A stretch of 64,000 nucleotides of DNA from Saposhnikovia divaricata (lineage: Eukaryota > Streptophyta > Magnoliopsida > Apiales > Apiaceae), in assembly GCA_036435485.1 (NCBI GenBank), contig CM071598.1, positions 105,274,501 to 105,338,500 of the forward strand. The letters are read 5' to 3'. Position numbers and translations under genes: made by a program. Numbering within the stretch: position 1 is the first letter of the stretch; every line of letters begins with the position of its first letter. Below are positions 1-12,522 of the stretch, one piece after another. The notes below the pieces were generated by a model. It saw only the letters and a list, made by a program, of their open reading frames with translations. It had not been told where the DNA came from and ran no database searches.

Positions 1-3000
1 CCACTGACCACGGTTAGAAAGATAATTGAATGTAGTTTCTAGAAATATAAGGTTCATACCCAGGAGATGTGTAGATCTTGAGTTATGGCCGGATTAGTGC
101 AGTGTGGTTCTGGAATTCAGACTGCACTGTGTTGTCCACTTGTGAACGGAGTTAGGACCCCTTAAAATTATGCTAGTGTTATGAAAATTTGAGGGTAGTT
201 AGATTATACAGTTGTGAAGGCTGTCCAAAAAGAATTGGAATAAAATTTGTATTTTTCAATTTTATAAAAATGTTAGAGCGAAGTGCGCGCGAGTGAAAAA
301 TCACCTAGGAGGTTAGTTTAACGTAATTTTAAGAGTACTCACTTGTGTTTCAAGTTTGAGGAATGGATTCGAGTCGAATGGGTAACGAATGTGATAAAGT
401 GATGACATGGTCATATGGGAGGGTTTGTGGTCACAAATTGGAGTCTTTAAGTTGGTCTTACATCCTTTAAAACCTTACGATTAAGTAGTGTTGTTAAGGT
501 ACTAACGTACGAATATTGATTATGTATAGATCTTCGTTCCACGTCGTGAGCTCGACCACCCCACCCTACCAAGGCAAGTTTACTTTTCAAAACTTATATT
601 TAAGGATTTTCACTGTATTGTTTGTGGCTTTCAAACGTATTATATGCTTATGCTTTATGAGGTTATGTTGAAGTTTGAGATATATGCACATATGTGTTTG
701 TACACCCTTGAACTTAGAATGAAAATGTTTTCTTCGGACAACGACTCTATCAATAGAGGTCGTAGCGGTCCAAATGTGCTATTGACCGGGGGGCGGTATA
801 TTATTGTATCGTGATTAAATTGCGAAAACCCGAAGGGTCATTCGGGAAGTATCGTATACTTAAGTATTTATTATTTTTACATTATTATAAATACTCAAAA
901 ATATCTATCTTGGATTAAAAGCTTATTTTAATTAAATAATTATTTTATTAATTGTTTATATTAAATCTCAAAATATCATTTATTAATTATTGTTCATTAT
1001 TTTAAAGACAAAACTAATCCAAGATACCTTCATCGTTTTCAAACTCGAACTCTTTCGAACCCAAAACATTTTCGAAAACCCCCGGTCAGGTTTTGTTTCT
1101 TGTACACTTTTCAAGAATTATCGGTCGACTGAGGTCGAACTTCAACTACTCGAATTTTCTATCAAAATGATTTTTGACAAGAAAGAAAAAAGGGGACTCT
1201 GGCAGGTGTGGGAATCGTTGACGAACGATTCCCGGGATGTGTAAGCGGCCGTGAGCCAGGCGGTCCATCAATTATTATTCCGGCCCAGGTGTTTCCGAAG
1301 GATGATTACGGATGTAGTTTTCATCGAGGGTGATTACGGATGTAGTTTTCACCCGAGGATAGTTACGGATGTAGTTTCTATCCTTCTACCGGTAGAGAAG
1401 ACCCGCGGATTATTGGACTTGGATGTGGCGACTGATCATCGTCACTCTATGTCAGATTTTATGTTTTCTTTAAGTCCCATTCCTCCACTTTGGAAAAATG
1501 CTCTGACACTGCTTCTTAGGCCTAAGTGCCAAGTTGCCGATAGTGTTCTATCTTGATAAGAAAAATATTGACATCGTGCAGTATCTAGAACTGCAAGATT
1601 TTCTATAAAGATTGGCACGCGTTAGTGCACTCTTGCAATTATTTCAAATAAAGAAATGTTTTTGAATGAGAAACCTTCTAAGCTAAGGAAGGAAAGAGGT
1701 TTTGCAATAATGTATTCCTTGTACAGTATGTTAACCGTAGAGTGTTTTGCCGAAAATGATATACTCATATGTATATATTTTTCAACTTGAGATATATTGA
1801 AATGGGAACCTTATAAATGATTCATATGTTATTCTTAAAGCTCCTTAGTGAGTATAGATGTTTTATTCAAACTCGGACATATATATTGTCCAATTATGTT
1901 TTGAAATCTGAGATATATACCCATATAGTTGGGAATGTTTTCGAAATAAACCACATTATTATTTTTCAAAATGGTGAACTTGCTGAGCATTATGTAGCTC
2001 ATTCTTGCTTTATAAAAACTTTTCAGAAAGAGAAGAATTTGGCCGATTAACTCCGCACCAGCAGAAGAGGAGTAGAAGATTTACCCCGGAGATGATTTAG
2101 TTCCTGATAAATACTACATAGTAAGTCTGATAGGTTTTCAACTGTAATAGTAAGACTTGTCTTCAAGTGTAGTTGTATAAGTGGAAGTGCGTAAGATTCT
2201 GGATTGTACAGATGAATTGTAATATTTAGTGTTACTTTCGATTATCGTTTCTGAGGCTCTAACTTGTTTGTGCGTAAGATTGAGGTCTGGATGGATGTAT
2301 TATTGAGTTGTAAAGTTAATACAGGTATGATATGGTTGGATGGTGAGGTGACGACTTGAATCTTTGACCTCGGATTTGGGGGCGTCACACACTGCTTCTT
2401 GGGCCTAAGTGCCAAGTTGCCGATAGTGTGGTTTTTGATAAGAAAAATATTGACATCGTGCAGTATCTAGAACTTCAAGATTTTCTATAAAGATTGGCAC
2501 GTGTTAGTGCACTCTTGCAATTATTTCGAAGAATGAAATGTTCCTGAATGAGAAACCTTCTAAGTTAATGGAAGAAAAGAGGTTTGCAATGATGTATTCC
2601 CTGTACAGTATGTTAATCGTAGAGTGTTTTGCCGAAAATGATATACTCATATGTATATATATTTTCAAACTTGAGATATATTGAAATGAGAACCTTATAA
2701 AGGGTTCATATGTTATTCTTAAAGCTCCTTATTGAGTATAGATGTTTTACTCAAACTCGGACATATATATTGTCCAATTATGTTTTGAAATCTGAGGTAT
2801 ATACCCATATAGTTGGGAATGTTTTCGAAATAAACCACATTATTATTTTTCAAAATGGTGAACTTGCTGAGCATTATGTAGCTCATTCTTGCTTTTAAAA
2901 ACTTTTCAGAAAGAGAAGAATTTGGTCGATTAACTCCGCACCAGCAGAAGAGGAGTAGAAGATTTACCCCGGAGATGATTTAGTTCCTGATAAATACTAC

Positions 3001-3272
3001 GGAGTAAGTCTGATAGGTTTTCAACTGTAATAGTAAGACTTGTCTTCAAGTGTAGTTGTATAAGTGGAAGTGCGTAAGATTCTGGATTGTACAGATGAAT
3101 TGTAATATTTAGTGTTACTTTTGATTACCGTTTCTGAGGCTCTAACTTGTTTGTGCGTAAAATTGAGGTCTGGATGGATGTATTGTTGAGTTGTAAAGTT
3201 AATACAGGTATGATATGGTTGGATGGTGACATGACGACTTGAATCTTTGACCTCGGATTTGGGGGCGTCACA
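1..3272 (+). repeat. 5' LTR of element A1 (partial)
   Basis: Bases from about 10 onward align with 10330 onward in the 3' LTR (8984-11863) and with about 56095 onward in the LTR at 54819-58314. The LTR ends in GGGGGCGTCACA at 3272, directly before the PBS. About 1.3 kb of the LTR lies upstream of the window, judging by the 3' LTR. This copy is longer than its partner because its terminal 883 bp are duplicated, and because the 3' LTR lacks part of this region. Confidence 0.87.
1507..3272 (+). repeat. Tandem duplication (2 x 883 bp) of the LTR 3' terminus
   Basis: Copy one is 1507-2389 and copy two 2390-3272. Both start CACTGCTTCTT and both end GGGGGCGTCACA, the LTR terminus. They differ by scattered substitutions and small indels. 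Only the second terminus is followed by a primer-binding site. The region carries short open stretches (for example 1817-2050 and 2710-2898) that are copies of one another and show no recognisable protein. Confidence 0.87.
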
Positions 3273-3276
3273 GAAA

Positions 3277-3288
3277 TGGTATCAGAGC
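3277..3288 (+). other. Primer-binding site (tRNA-iMet type) of element A1
   Basis: TGGTATCAGAGC, complementary to the 3' end of plant initiator tRNA-Met, four bases after the LTR end at 3272. It primes minus-strand cDNA synthesis in LTR retrotransposons. Confidence 0.92.
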
Positions 3289-6200
3289 GATAAGTTACAG
3301 TACTCAGAAACGAGAGTGTTGAGAGTTAAGTCTAAGTAGGATAATGACATACGAGATCGTAGTAAACTTATTATTGGACTACCGGAAGAGGTACCGGTGA
3401 GTAGGATGGACTGGAGTGTTTACTGGAGGTATTATACTAGGATCGATAGAATCCTTAGAGACCTTCAGAATGATGAATAGAGGTTTGAGTGTCGTACATG
3501 ACCTATCATTGGTAATGATATAGGAAGCAGAGCGAAATCTCAAGAGCAGCTGAGGTAGAGGCGATATTTCCAATATGATCGGATGACTAGGCTGGCTTAA
3601 ATTTTGTGGCCCATAGTCCTCCACAGTTTAGGAGGCGGCATTTTAAGAATCAAGAAGTTTAGACTTCCCTACATAATTAAGGGTACTTAGTACTTGGAAT
3701 AATGAAAGTCTTTTACTTTGGTTATAAGATCCGATTTTCGATAAGTAACGGGTTTACCTGAAAGTTGGTCACTATGTCGTTGTGGATTTCATTACCCTTG
3801 ATGGTGAATTTTACATGCGTTATACGAGAATGTTATCATAAGACGAGCGTGCTAGATAATTCCATGCATGATTCGGACGCTAGAGCATGGTAGTTTAACT
3901 TAGAGAACAAACAAGTAGAATTAACAAAGGGACTCAAGAGAAGTTGAATATGGTTGCGACGAGCGATAGAGTGATCTCAGAGTCTACCAAAAGAAAAGAC
4001 CAGTGGGTCTAGAGTGGGATCCTTTGATAGAGATGTTATCAGGGACTATGTATATATGTATTGTAGACCTCAATATTTTTGGTATAGGTTCACATACACA
4101 CCCCCGCCACTGAACCTATGGACTACACCGAGATCCCTGAGAGATCTCTTTGTTCTATTCCCAGGGGGAACTGGCCACTTGTGATTCATGTCGAAAGGCA
4201 TAAAGTAGGACCCTATGGACTTAGCAGGTGTCCCCGGAATGATGTGAAGCTTGGTCTTCAAGATAAAGCACGGAAATGACATATATATTTGTGAAACCCT
4301 AACTCGATAAATGACTTTAAGATGATGATTGAGAGACGCACTAGTTGGTGTCTTGTATTACGAAGACGAAGAGATGGAGTTACCCTCATAATGGTGATAA
4401 TGAGATGCACGAATGATTATTAACTTATTTTGGTAACTACCGGCTGGTGCACTACTTCATTTTAAACTTTTCACTAACCATGTTACCTCGATTAGTTTAT
4501 ATCAGGTAACCCTTCTAGCTTTCTACTTCAAACTTGTGGAATAACAACCAGTGATATACTTTCCCTAAAGCATGACTTATCCGAAGTAATTTTATTTGAT
4601 CCATGAACATTCTATTCAAAAATTTATGATGATCTTGTTCGGCTCAGGCCTATTTACACTTTCTTTCAATTATCCAAGGAATGTTCAACAAATATTTCCT
4701 TAATTAATTGACGAATATTACTTAACGAATATTGACATTTGATTGCTTCTTTCATACTTGCACTCTTCAGTTGAGCTCATAAATATTTAACAAATTACTG
4801 AGGACATGGATGATCTAATGTCCAGACATCCCTCATGAATTCTTTTCTTCTATTCAAGATGAGATTGTACATCGTACATTGAAATCATAGTAAGGATATC
4901 ATTTTGATATTGCTATTCTGAATTTAATTCTATTGTAGGATCTGATAAACCATGTGTACGGAGGCACCCTTGGGTGGACCGTTTCACTGGTAAGTAATAT
5001 TTGATGAGAGGTTATCGATTGTTCCGATACCTAGAACATTCTCTTCAGATTTTATAGTTTTCTTTTTCAAACTTAATAACTTCTTATTTCCATTCGTTGT
5101 CCAAGTAGCCTAAAGTTTCTTCAGTGGCTACGATGTTGAAATTCCGTTCTGGCCAATTGAAACTGGCTAGTCGATATGTCAATATGAATGAATAGTTGAT
5201 TGTTCTAACTAGTCAAAATTGTAATGTTGTGAAGAACACCTAGCTAGTTGTCCTAGCTAGTGGTGATGTCTCAAACAGGTGAACTATCAAATTTTGTCTA
5301 GCTAGTTGCTAGTGTTTCTTGAAAAGGACTAGTTATTGTTTCACTGGTCCAACTCCCAATTTAATTTATTCAGCAATTCTGCCATGCATTTTGCCTACGG
5401 TAAAGCATGATGATGAAAGTTCGATGAATAACTTGATTGAGACCTAGTGAGGTCGCCCACTCGACTTGAACTCTTACCCATCTTCGTATCAGACTTTATA
5501 TCGAATATTTTACTCTTTCATTCATACAATGAGAATTCATTTGAAACCATTGATTACTTGAATGACAAACTACTTCATTCTTTAATTGTCATGGAGTAGA
5601 ATTGCTTTCTATTGGCTGACCTTCATCAATGCGACTTTAGATTTCCTCTTATTATTCAGGAGGAAAAGTATCCACCCGATGTAAGAATTGTATAAAGACC
5701 GTCTTTATGACTTTTGTATCCAACAATCATTGCCCTCGTGCAACATTCTCTATGATATCATATTACAGAATTATCAGGACCTGAAGGAATAAACCTTGTT
5801 GTACTCTTTCTGTCCATCCTTACATCTCCGAAAATCGAGACTCCTAGTATTTGGAACCATCAACATTCTTGGAACATCCAATGTGGAATTCTTATTGAAA
5901 TTATCTATTGGACCTTGTTGTTTTGAAACCATTCCTTTCAAAGTGATTACTCTAAGGTGAACGGGAGGTAAAATTATGAACCGTTACACCAACATGAGAT
6001 CAAAAACCAAATGTTGTAATTGTGCAGCCAGAGCGTTATGCCGAGTAATTATTAAAGTAGAAATAACATGTCGGGGCATACCACAAGACCTTTAATATTA
6101 GTGTGAGGAAAGTTATAAGAAATGATGAGGTGGTTGGGAGTACGCTCCTACCAACCGTTGTCAGGATGTTATATTAATGAATTCTGGAGTTACCAAGCCT
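3289..6200 (+). pseudogene. Decayed leader/gag portion of element A1
   Basis: Position between PBS and pol says this held the leader and gag. No frame longer than about 80 codons survives and I could not recognise zinc-knuckle or capsid motifs. The first few dozen bases after the PBS resemble the same place in the element at 58315 onward, after which similarity is lost to the eye. The stretch 5160-5340 holds several copies of a CTAGCTAGT-like motif. Confidence 0.5.
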
Positions 6201-8950
6201 TTTCCTGATCCAAGAAATGCAAATCGATTGCGATGTAAGACATATCCTTAGAGGAAACTAACGTGGAAGTGAGATGGACAAGAAAGGAAGAAATATCGTG
6301 GCAAGAATGTGAAGCTTTATTTAGCTTAAAGGGATTGATGCACATAGAGAGACATAAAGTTTAAAAGGACCCTAATAACAAATGGATGCATGGGTATATC
6401 CCAATGATCCTTCGAGATTACCACCTAATCAAGTTTATTGGGAATCGCAGTAGCATGCAGGCCTCAGGCTGATTGGCGCCAATGGTGAAAGAGGACGAGC
6501 GTATGACATCTTACATATACCATCAAGAACTGATATCCTTATCGGAAATGGAGGAATTGTTGACTAGTTAAAATGCGTAGTTGTTTTTCAAAGATAAGGT
6601 TAAAAAGCGGGTTTCACCAACTCAAGATCGACCTCTGTACTGTGCCCAAGTTGGCATTTCAGACTAATATAAACGTTATAAAATTATGGTAGTATCATTT
6701 GAGTGGAATAATGAGTCAGAAGCATTTATGGATTAATGAACAAAGTTTTGGAATGAAATGAGATATTAGCAACAACCTCGTTGTTAGCTATACTTGATGA
6801 TAAAAAGAGGACTTTGAGGGTCACGATGATGCGTCTTTCGAGAGTTTAAGAGGTGTGCTGATGCAGTAGAAAAATGATGATAGCCTATACTTCTAAACAA
6901 CAAAAGGGTTACGAGATAGCACTAACCGTGAGTCGGGGATTAGTCATGATAGCGTTCACGCATAAAACTGAGATGTTAACTTTATGAGAAAAGTGTGAAA
7001 AATTTTCCACAAGTGCCATAAGTATATCTTCATATTAGAACTAAACATAATAAAGAGAAGGTGATGAAAGGGAGCAGGGAGTATAATGGAGAAATTTGTC
7101 ATTACCCAGGAAAGGCCAGTGTGGTGGCCGATACTTATAGAAGGGATTATTCAAAATTGGAATTCAGTTAGTATTGACCAAGAAAATAGAGTATATACAA
7201 TAAAGAATAATGTTAGAGGAAAATGACTAAATTATGGGGAAGGACAAAGATGTACAGAGAATTAAGAGAATGTTGGCAAACGGATGTGAAGAATGGTATT
7301 GGCAAACTATTAAGTACAAACGCAACATGTCAAAAACAAAATGATAGAGATCTAGTGGATTAATTCCGCCTGTAGAAACTCTTGAACGTGGACAGAAATA
7401 TAATGAATTTCATAAGCAGGTCTCCGAAGATCGAGCCAAGAGATGGCCCTAGTTGATTCATAATTGTTGAACCAAGTGATTTACCTGCGAGAGACTTTCC
7501 ATTTAGAAGATCATCGATTTATATACGGAAGAGGTGGTGGGGCAATATAAAACTTCTGCAGTGATTACGTCAGATAGAGACTTAAGGATAAACTTCGAAT
7601 ATTGAAGGTGCTTTCAAGTATAATTAATAAAGAGATTGAGCGTATGTACTAATTTGATCTGTGGTTGACGGACAGGGAAGAAGAATTATCCAGACGATCG
7701 AATTTATATTTAGTGTCGTGCCTTAGATTTCACGGGGCATTCGAGAATAAAAAAAAAACTTATCCATGAAATGAATATTGTTATCACGATCGTCACCATG
7801 CGAACATAAGGACGTCTCTTGTAAAGCGTACTGCGAAAGAAGAAGTTTCGCTTTTCTTGCGTTACGAAGAAGTCAATGAACGAGGGATATAGTAGCTGAA
7901 CTGGTTCGACGTATACCGAAGACTATACCGTATCCATAGCAAGTGGTAACGGCTGACGGGAGGCAACACATGCGTGCTAATCAAGCCAAGGAATATGAGG
8001 AATACCGTGCGTATTGACGTTGTCTCAGATTATAGAACACGACCACAAAGTATTCACGACCCAACGATACAAGGACTCAACACGGATACTATGAACAAGG
8101 TAGAAGAGGAACGTATAAGTAGTGGGATAGAAATTTTCATTCATAGAACAACCGATAAGGAATACAGGTCGAGGAGAGCATGCGTTGAGAAGCAACATTA
8201 AAGCGTTGGTAAGATCAAGGTAAGAGAACAAAAGGGTTGAAGTGTCAACCTGAGAGTTGGGAAGGGTAAAGTTGGAATTGTATCCACAACTATTTTCCTT
8301 AGGTTATTAAGATAGAATCCTTTTAAGGAGACGAGACTGCAATAACCCAAATTTTATGGGTGGATGAGAAATTTTTGCGAACACGAGATGTACGAATTAT
8401 TAAATGAAGATTTCGAATTCATATTATGTCTTTACTGTGCAGACGAGTGTATGTAAAAGTCATTAGTTTTTTTTACGAAACCCATTATTTCGAATGGTCA
8501 AATTTTGTGAGGTATCAAAGGAGTATGAGGTGGGAGACTTCTTGATGCTAAAGGTATCCCCTGGAAAGGATTGATGCGATTTGTTAAGGAAGGGAAGCTA
8601 AGTCTGAGGTTTATTGGACCTTTTTAGATTTTGAGGCGTATTGGGAAGTTAGCCTACGAGTTAGCCTTGCCCCAAGCTTGCAACAAATTCATAATGTGTT
8701 TCATGTGTCTATGCTACGACCCTACCATACCGACCTTCGGCACGTGATAGAATATAACCAAGTGGATTTGCAACCAGACTTGACCTATGTGGAGCAACCC
8801 GTGGAAATCATGGATAGAAAAGAACAAGTGCTGAGGAACAAGGTTGTCAAGCTAGTAAGAGTTTTATGGAGGAACCAGAATGTCGAGGAATCAACATGGG
8901 AACTAGAAAGCGCGATGCGTGAAAAGTACCCTCAACTGTTTTCAACCTGA
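6201..8950 (+). pseudogene. Decayed pol (RT, RNase H, integrase) of element A1
   Basis: Only islands of similarity to the better preserved pol at 61618-63966 remain. Around 6620-6760 there is a mutated reverse-transcriptase stretch. Around 7090-7140 lies the end of RNase H, matching 63115-63175. From about 8510 to 8950 the integrase C-terminus survives; its last 90 codons (8678-8950) are open and read VEIMDRKEQVLRNKVVKLV followed by a chromodomain-like WRNQNVEESTWE. It stops 34 bases before the 3' LTR. Many stops and indels rule out function. Confidence 0.75.
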
Positions 8951-8970
8951 TTCCGGGACGGAATCCTTTT

Positions 8971-8983
8971 AAGGAGGGGAGGC
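8971..8983 (+). other. Polypurine tract of element A1
   Basis: AAGGAGGGGAGGC immediately before the LTR start (TGTAAGAATCC). The identical tract precedes the LTR at 54819, and a near-identical one, in reverse, precedes the LTR of element B at 28486. Confidence 0.9.
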
Positions 8984-9625
8984 TGTAAGAATCCTGATTT
9001 TTGTAATATTTTAAATGTGTAAAAGCTTAGGACATTGTGAATTAGGGACCTTTTGAGTCACCTATGTTATGTAATGGTTTTGATTATCTAAGAGTTTATG
9101 TTGTTATATTCACTGTGTAAGAAAAAGGGAAGATTGTTGAAGGCAAGAGGCCTGCTGATATTAAGATTCATAAAAACTTGGAATTTGAGAGTTATTAGAG
9201 TATTAGGAGATTTTAAGAGACTATGAAAAGGAGTTATGGATATTTAAGGAAGTTACACGATTAAGTACTTAAGGAATTACAATGAAAATCTCTACGCGAC
9301 AAAATATCATTACGATGAGTTAATTAAGATACGATATGAATTAAGGATTAAGTGACAACCATTGGTGGAGAAATAATAATACAAGGAAGGATATAGCATG
9401 CAAGTGTCATGTAACTAGCTAGTTAGGAAATGAACTAGAAAGCAAAAAGCATAAAGCATAAAGTAACCATGAATAGTGACTAGTTGGATGGTGTTACAAC
9501 CTAGGAGACAAGGAGGCATGGTGCATGCCTAGTCTACTAACCCTAGAGTGGAAACATGTGACATATTATACACACATCCATACACCAACCATAATACATC
9601 TCATTTCAAACACCAACCAAAACAC

Positions 9626-9693
<68 letters not shown>

Positions 9694-11863
9694 CCTTGGA
9701 AGCTCTCGGCCGAACCAAGAAGGAGGAAGAAGAAGAATTTTTTTTTTCAACTTCCCCTCACTCACAAATCACAATAAAATTCCTAGAGCCTCCTTGTAGC
9801 ATAGCAAAGGTATGTTATCAATTTCATAGCATTTTATCCATTGAATTTTGAGATAAAATTTTTTGAAGGATTGGATGAATGGTAACCAAAGTTGTTCATC
9901 TTTTAGATCTTGAAGGATTAAGGTTTGTAAGGGCTCATCCAAGTGTTCTTAGAGGTTATAAAGCTCACCCAAGGTCCCTAGCTACTCAAGAAGGTATAAA
10001 AACTCCAAACCCCTCTTAGTCATGAAGTGTTTATGGTTTTTAATGTTAGATCTAGGAGTATTAATGCATATCTTGGTTATATGAGTTATGGATGATGAAA
10101 ATCTTGAGGTTATATGTGGTTGATGTGATTTTAAAGCTTGTGCTTAGAGTATGTGACCCCATGTATGTTATAGAGATGAGACTTGGTGGTTTTAATGGTA
10201 GATATGATGTATAAGTTGAGTTCTTGAAGGATTAAGTAAAGATGTGTGCTGAGTAAAAAGTCTGGGAGTATGTACTGCCTTGCAGTGGACTTTTGAACCC
10301 CTTAAACTTGTCTCCCGAGGGTCTAATACCCATGGTTAGAAAGGTATTTGAATGTAGTTTCCAGAAATATAAAGTTCATGACTAGGTGAGGTGTAGATTT
10401 TGAGTTATGACCAGAAGAGTGAGGAGTGGTTCTGAAATCCGGACTGCACTGTATGGTCTGTTTGTGAACTGTCTTTGGACCCTCAAACTTTCTGCAAACA
10501 TTGTGAAAAATTGAGAATAGCTAGGTCTTACAGTAAGGAAGGCTACCCAAAAAGAATCTGATTATAATTTGAATTTTTCAATTTTATAAAAATGTTAGAG
10601 CGAGGTGTGCGCAAGTGAAAAACCACTTAGGAGATTAGTTTAAAGTAGTTTTAAGAATATTCACTTGAGTTTTGAGTTTGAGGAATAGATTTGAGTCGAA
10701 TGGGTAAAGAATGTGATAATATGATGACATGGTCATATAGGAGGGTTAGTGGGTCAAATGGTGGAGTCGCTAAGATGGTCTTGTATTCTTTAAAACATTA
10801 TGATTAAGTGGTGTTGCTAAGATACTAACGAGCGAATATTGGATATTTATAGATTGTCGCTCTACTCCACGAGCCCAACCACCCCAACCTTCCCAAGGCA
10901 AGTTTTCCAACCCTAAGCATTTATTTTCAAAATATTATGTTCCTGATTCTACCTATGCAAGTTTACTTTTCAAAACTCATATATAAGGATTTTCACTGTT
11001 GTGTTTGTAGCTTCCAAATGTATTATATGCTTATGCTTTACGAGATTATGTTGAAGTTTGAGATTTATGCATATGTGTTGTACCCCCTTGAACTTAGAAT
11101 AAAAGTGTTTCCTTCGGACAACGACTCTAGCAATAGAGGTCGTAGCGGTCCAAATATACTATTGACCGGGGAGCGGTATATTATTATATCGTGATTAAAT
11201 TGCGAAAACCCGAAGAGCCATTCGGGAAGTATCGTATACTTAAGTATTTATTATTTTTACGTTGTTAAAAATACTCTAAAATATCTATCTTGGATTAAAA
11301 ATCTTATTTTAATTAAATAATTATTTTATTAATTGTTTATATTAAATCTTAAAATATCATTTATTAATTATTTTTCATTATTTTAAAGACAAAACTAATC
11401 CAAGATACCTTCATCGTTTTCAAACTCGAACTCTTTCGAACCCAAAACATTTTCGAAAACCCCCGGTCAGGTTTTGCTTCTGGTAAGATTTCAAGAATTA
11501 TCGGTCGACTGATGTCGGACCTCAATTACTCAGTTTTCAATCAAAATAAAGTCTTTAAAAGAAAAAGAAAAAGGGGACTCTGGCAGGTGTGGGAATCGTT
11601 GACGAACGATTCCCGGGATGTGTAAGCGGCCGTGAGCCAGGCAGTCCATCAATTATTATTCCGGCCCAGGTATTGCCGAAGGATGATTACGGATGTAGTT
11701 TTCATCGAGGGTGATTACGGATGTAGTTTTCACCCGGGGATAGTTACGGATGTAGTTTCTATCCTTCTACTGGTAGAGAAGACCCGCAGATTATTGGACT
11801 TGGATATGGTTGGATGGTGACGTGATGACTTGAATCTTTGACCTCGGATTTGGGGGCGTCACA
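8984..11863 (+). repeat. 3' LTR of element A1
   Basis: 2,880 bp, TG...CA, starting right after the polypurine tract. It is shorter than the related LTR at 54819-58314 (3,496 bp). At about 11803 it jumps from the sequence equivalent to about 1426 in the 5' LTR straight to that equivalent to about 3213, so roughly 0.9 kb of single-copy LTR sequence is missing. Short similarity (GGATATGG/GGATGTGG) at the join suggests deletion by short homology. Confidence 0.87.
9631..9689 (+). repeat. (CT)n microsatellite inside the LTR
   Basis: About 29 uninterrupted CT units. The same place in the LTR at 54819 (near 55445) has only a short CT run, so the array expanded in this copy. Confidence 0.95.
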
Positions 11864-12330
11864 AGATCCATAAGTTATAAGTTATTACAAACCCAAAATG
11901 ATTACATATATTTGTTCGCTAAGAAAGCTCGGCTCGGTAAGAAAGCTCGAACACATATTTGTTCGCTAAGAAAGCTCGGCTCGGTTCGTCAGGAAAAAAA
12001 TTAAGCTCGGCTCGGTTCGATCAAAACTCGGCTCGGTTCGATCAAAACTCGGCTCGGTTCGGTTCGTTTACAGCTCCAGCTACGCATGAACCATATGCGA
12101 GAGCTAGCATTGTTGAAATTTTAAAAAATAATTAAAAATATGAACCACGCATGAATGCAATGCGTAAGTTGAAATTCTTTTTTAAAAAAATTAAGAAAAT
12201 GGAGCAACGCATGTATAGAATGCGTATTCTCTTTTTTGCATGTATGGAATGCGTAATTGTCCGATCATTTTGGGCATTATAATTTTAATTTGGTTATTAG
12301 GGCTTTCACCCTTTATTCCGGGGATAATTT
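11864..12330. repeat. Short degenerate repeats between element A1 and the gene
   Basis: Two kinds of repeat. At 11900-12065 the phrase CTCGGCTCGGTTCG recurs, including a near-duplicated stretch around 11904 and 11951. At 12080-12255 an ACGCAT...ATGCGT dyad recurs at roughly 60-bp spacing. No coding signal. 12331-12522 is plain upstream sequence of the next gene and presumably holds its promoter and 5' UTR; I see no clear core promoter motif. Confidence 0.6.
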
Positions 12331-12522
12331 TAACATTTAAGCCCAATAGGATATTCATTTAAAATTCTAAAACTTTAAGACCTCGTTTGGAGGCAATCAA
12401 AGTGAAGGATAGAAAGGATTGAAGAAGCAGCCAATAAAGTTTACAGAAGGAAAGGAAAGCTCACCCAATCAGATTGAATAAAATCACACTCAACAATCTC
12501 CTAAACAAACACGTCATCCCAA

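Larger units (their letters stand above)
1..11863 (+). mobile_element. Ty3/gypsy chromovirus A1 (5' end outside window), decayed
   Basis: LTR retrotransposon in plus orientation. The 5' LTR is cut by the window edge and ends at 3272. A primer-binding site matching the 3' end of initiator tRNA-Met follows at 3277. The interior is 3273-8983, a polypurine tract lies just before the 3' LTR, and that LTR ends at 11863 in ...GTCACA. The pol 3' end encodes an integrase C-terminus with a chromodomain-like tail, as in Tekay/Del chromoviruses. The target-site duplication cannot be tested because the left end is missing; the right-hand candidate is AGATC (11864-11868). Frames are broken throughout, so the copy is old and inactive. 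Confidence 0.88.

Noticed and set aside
3277..3288. tRNA gene fragment
   Set aside because: The match to tRNA-Met is only the primer-binding site; no cloverleaf surrounds it here, at 34125 or at 58319.
9525..9851. ORFs rich in Ser-Leu repeats
   Set aside because: Produced by the CT microsatellite within an LTR.
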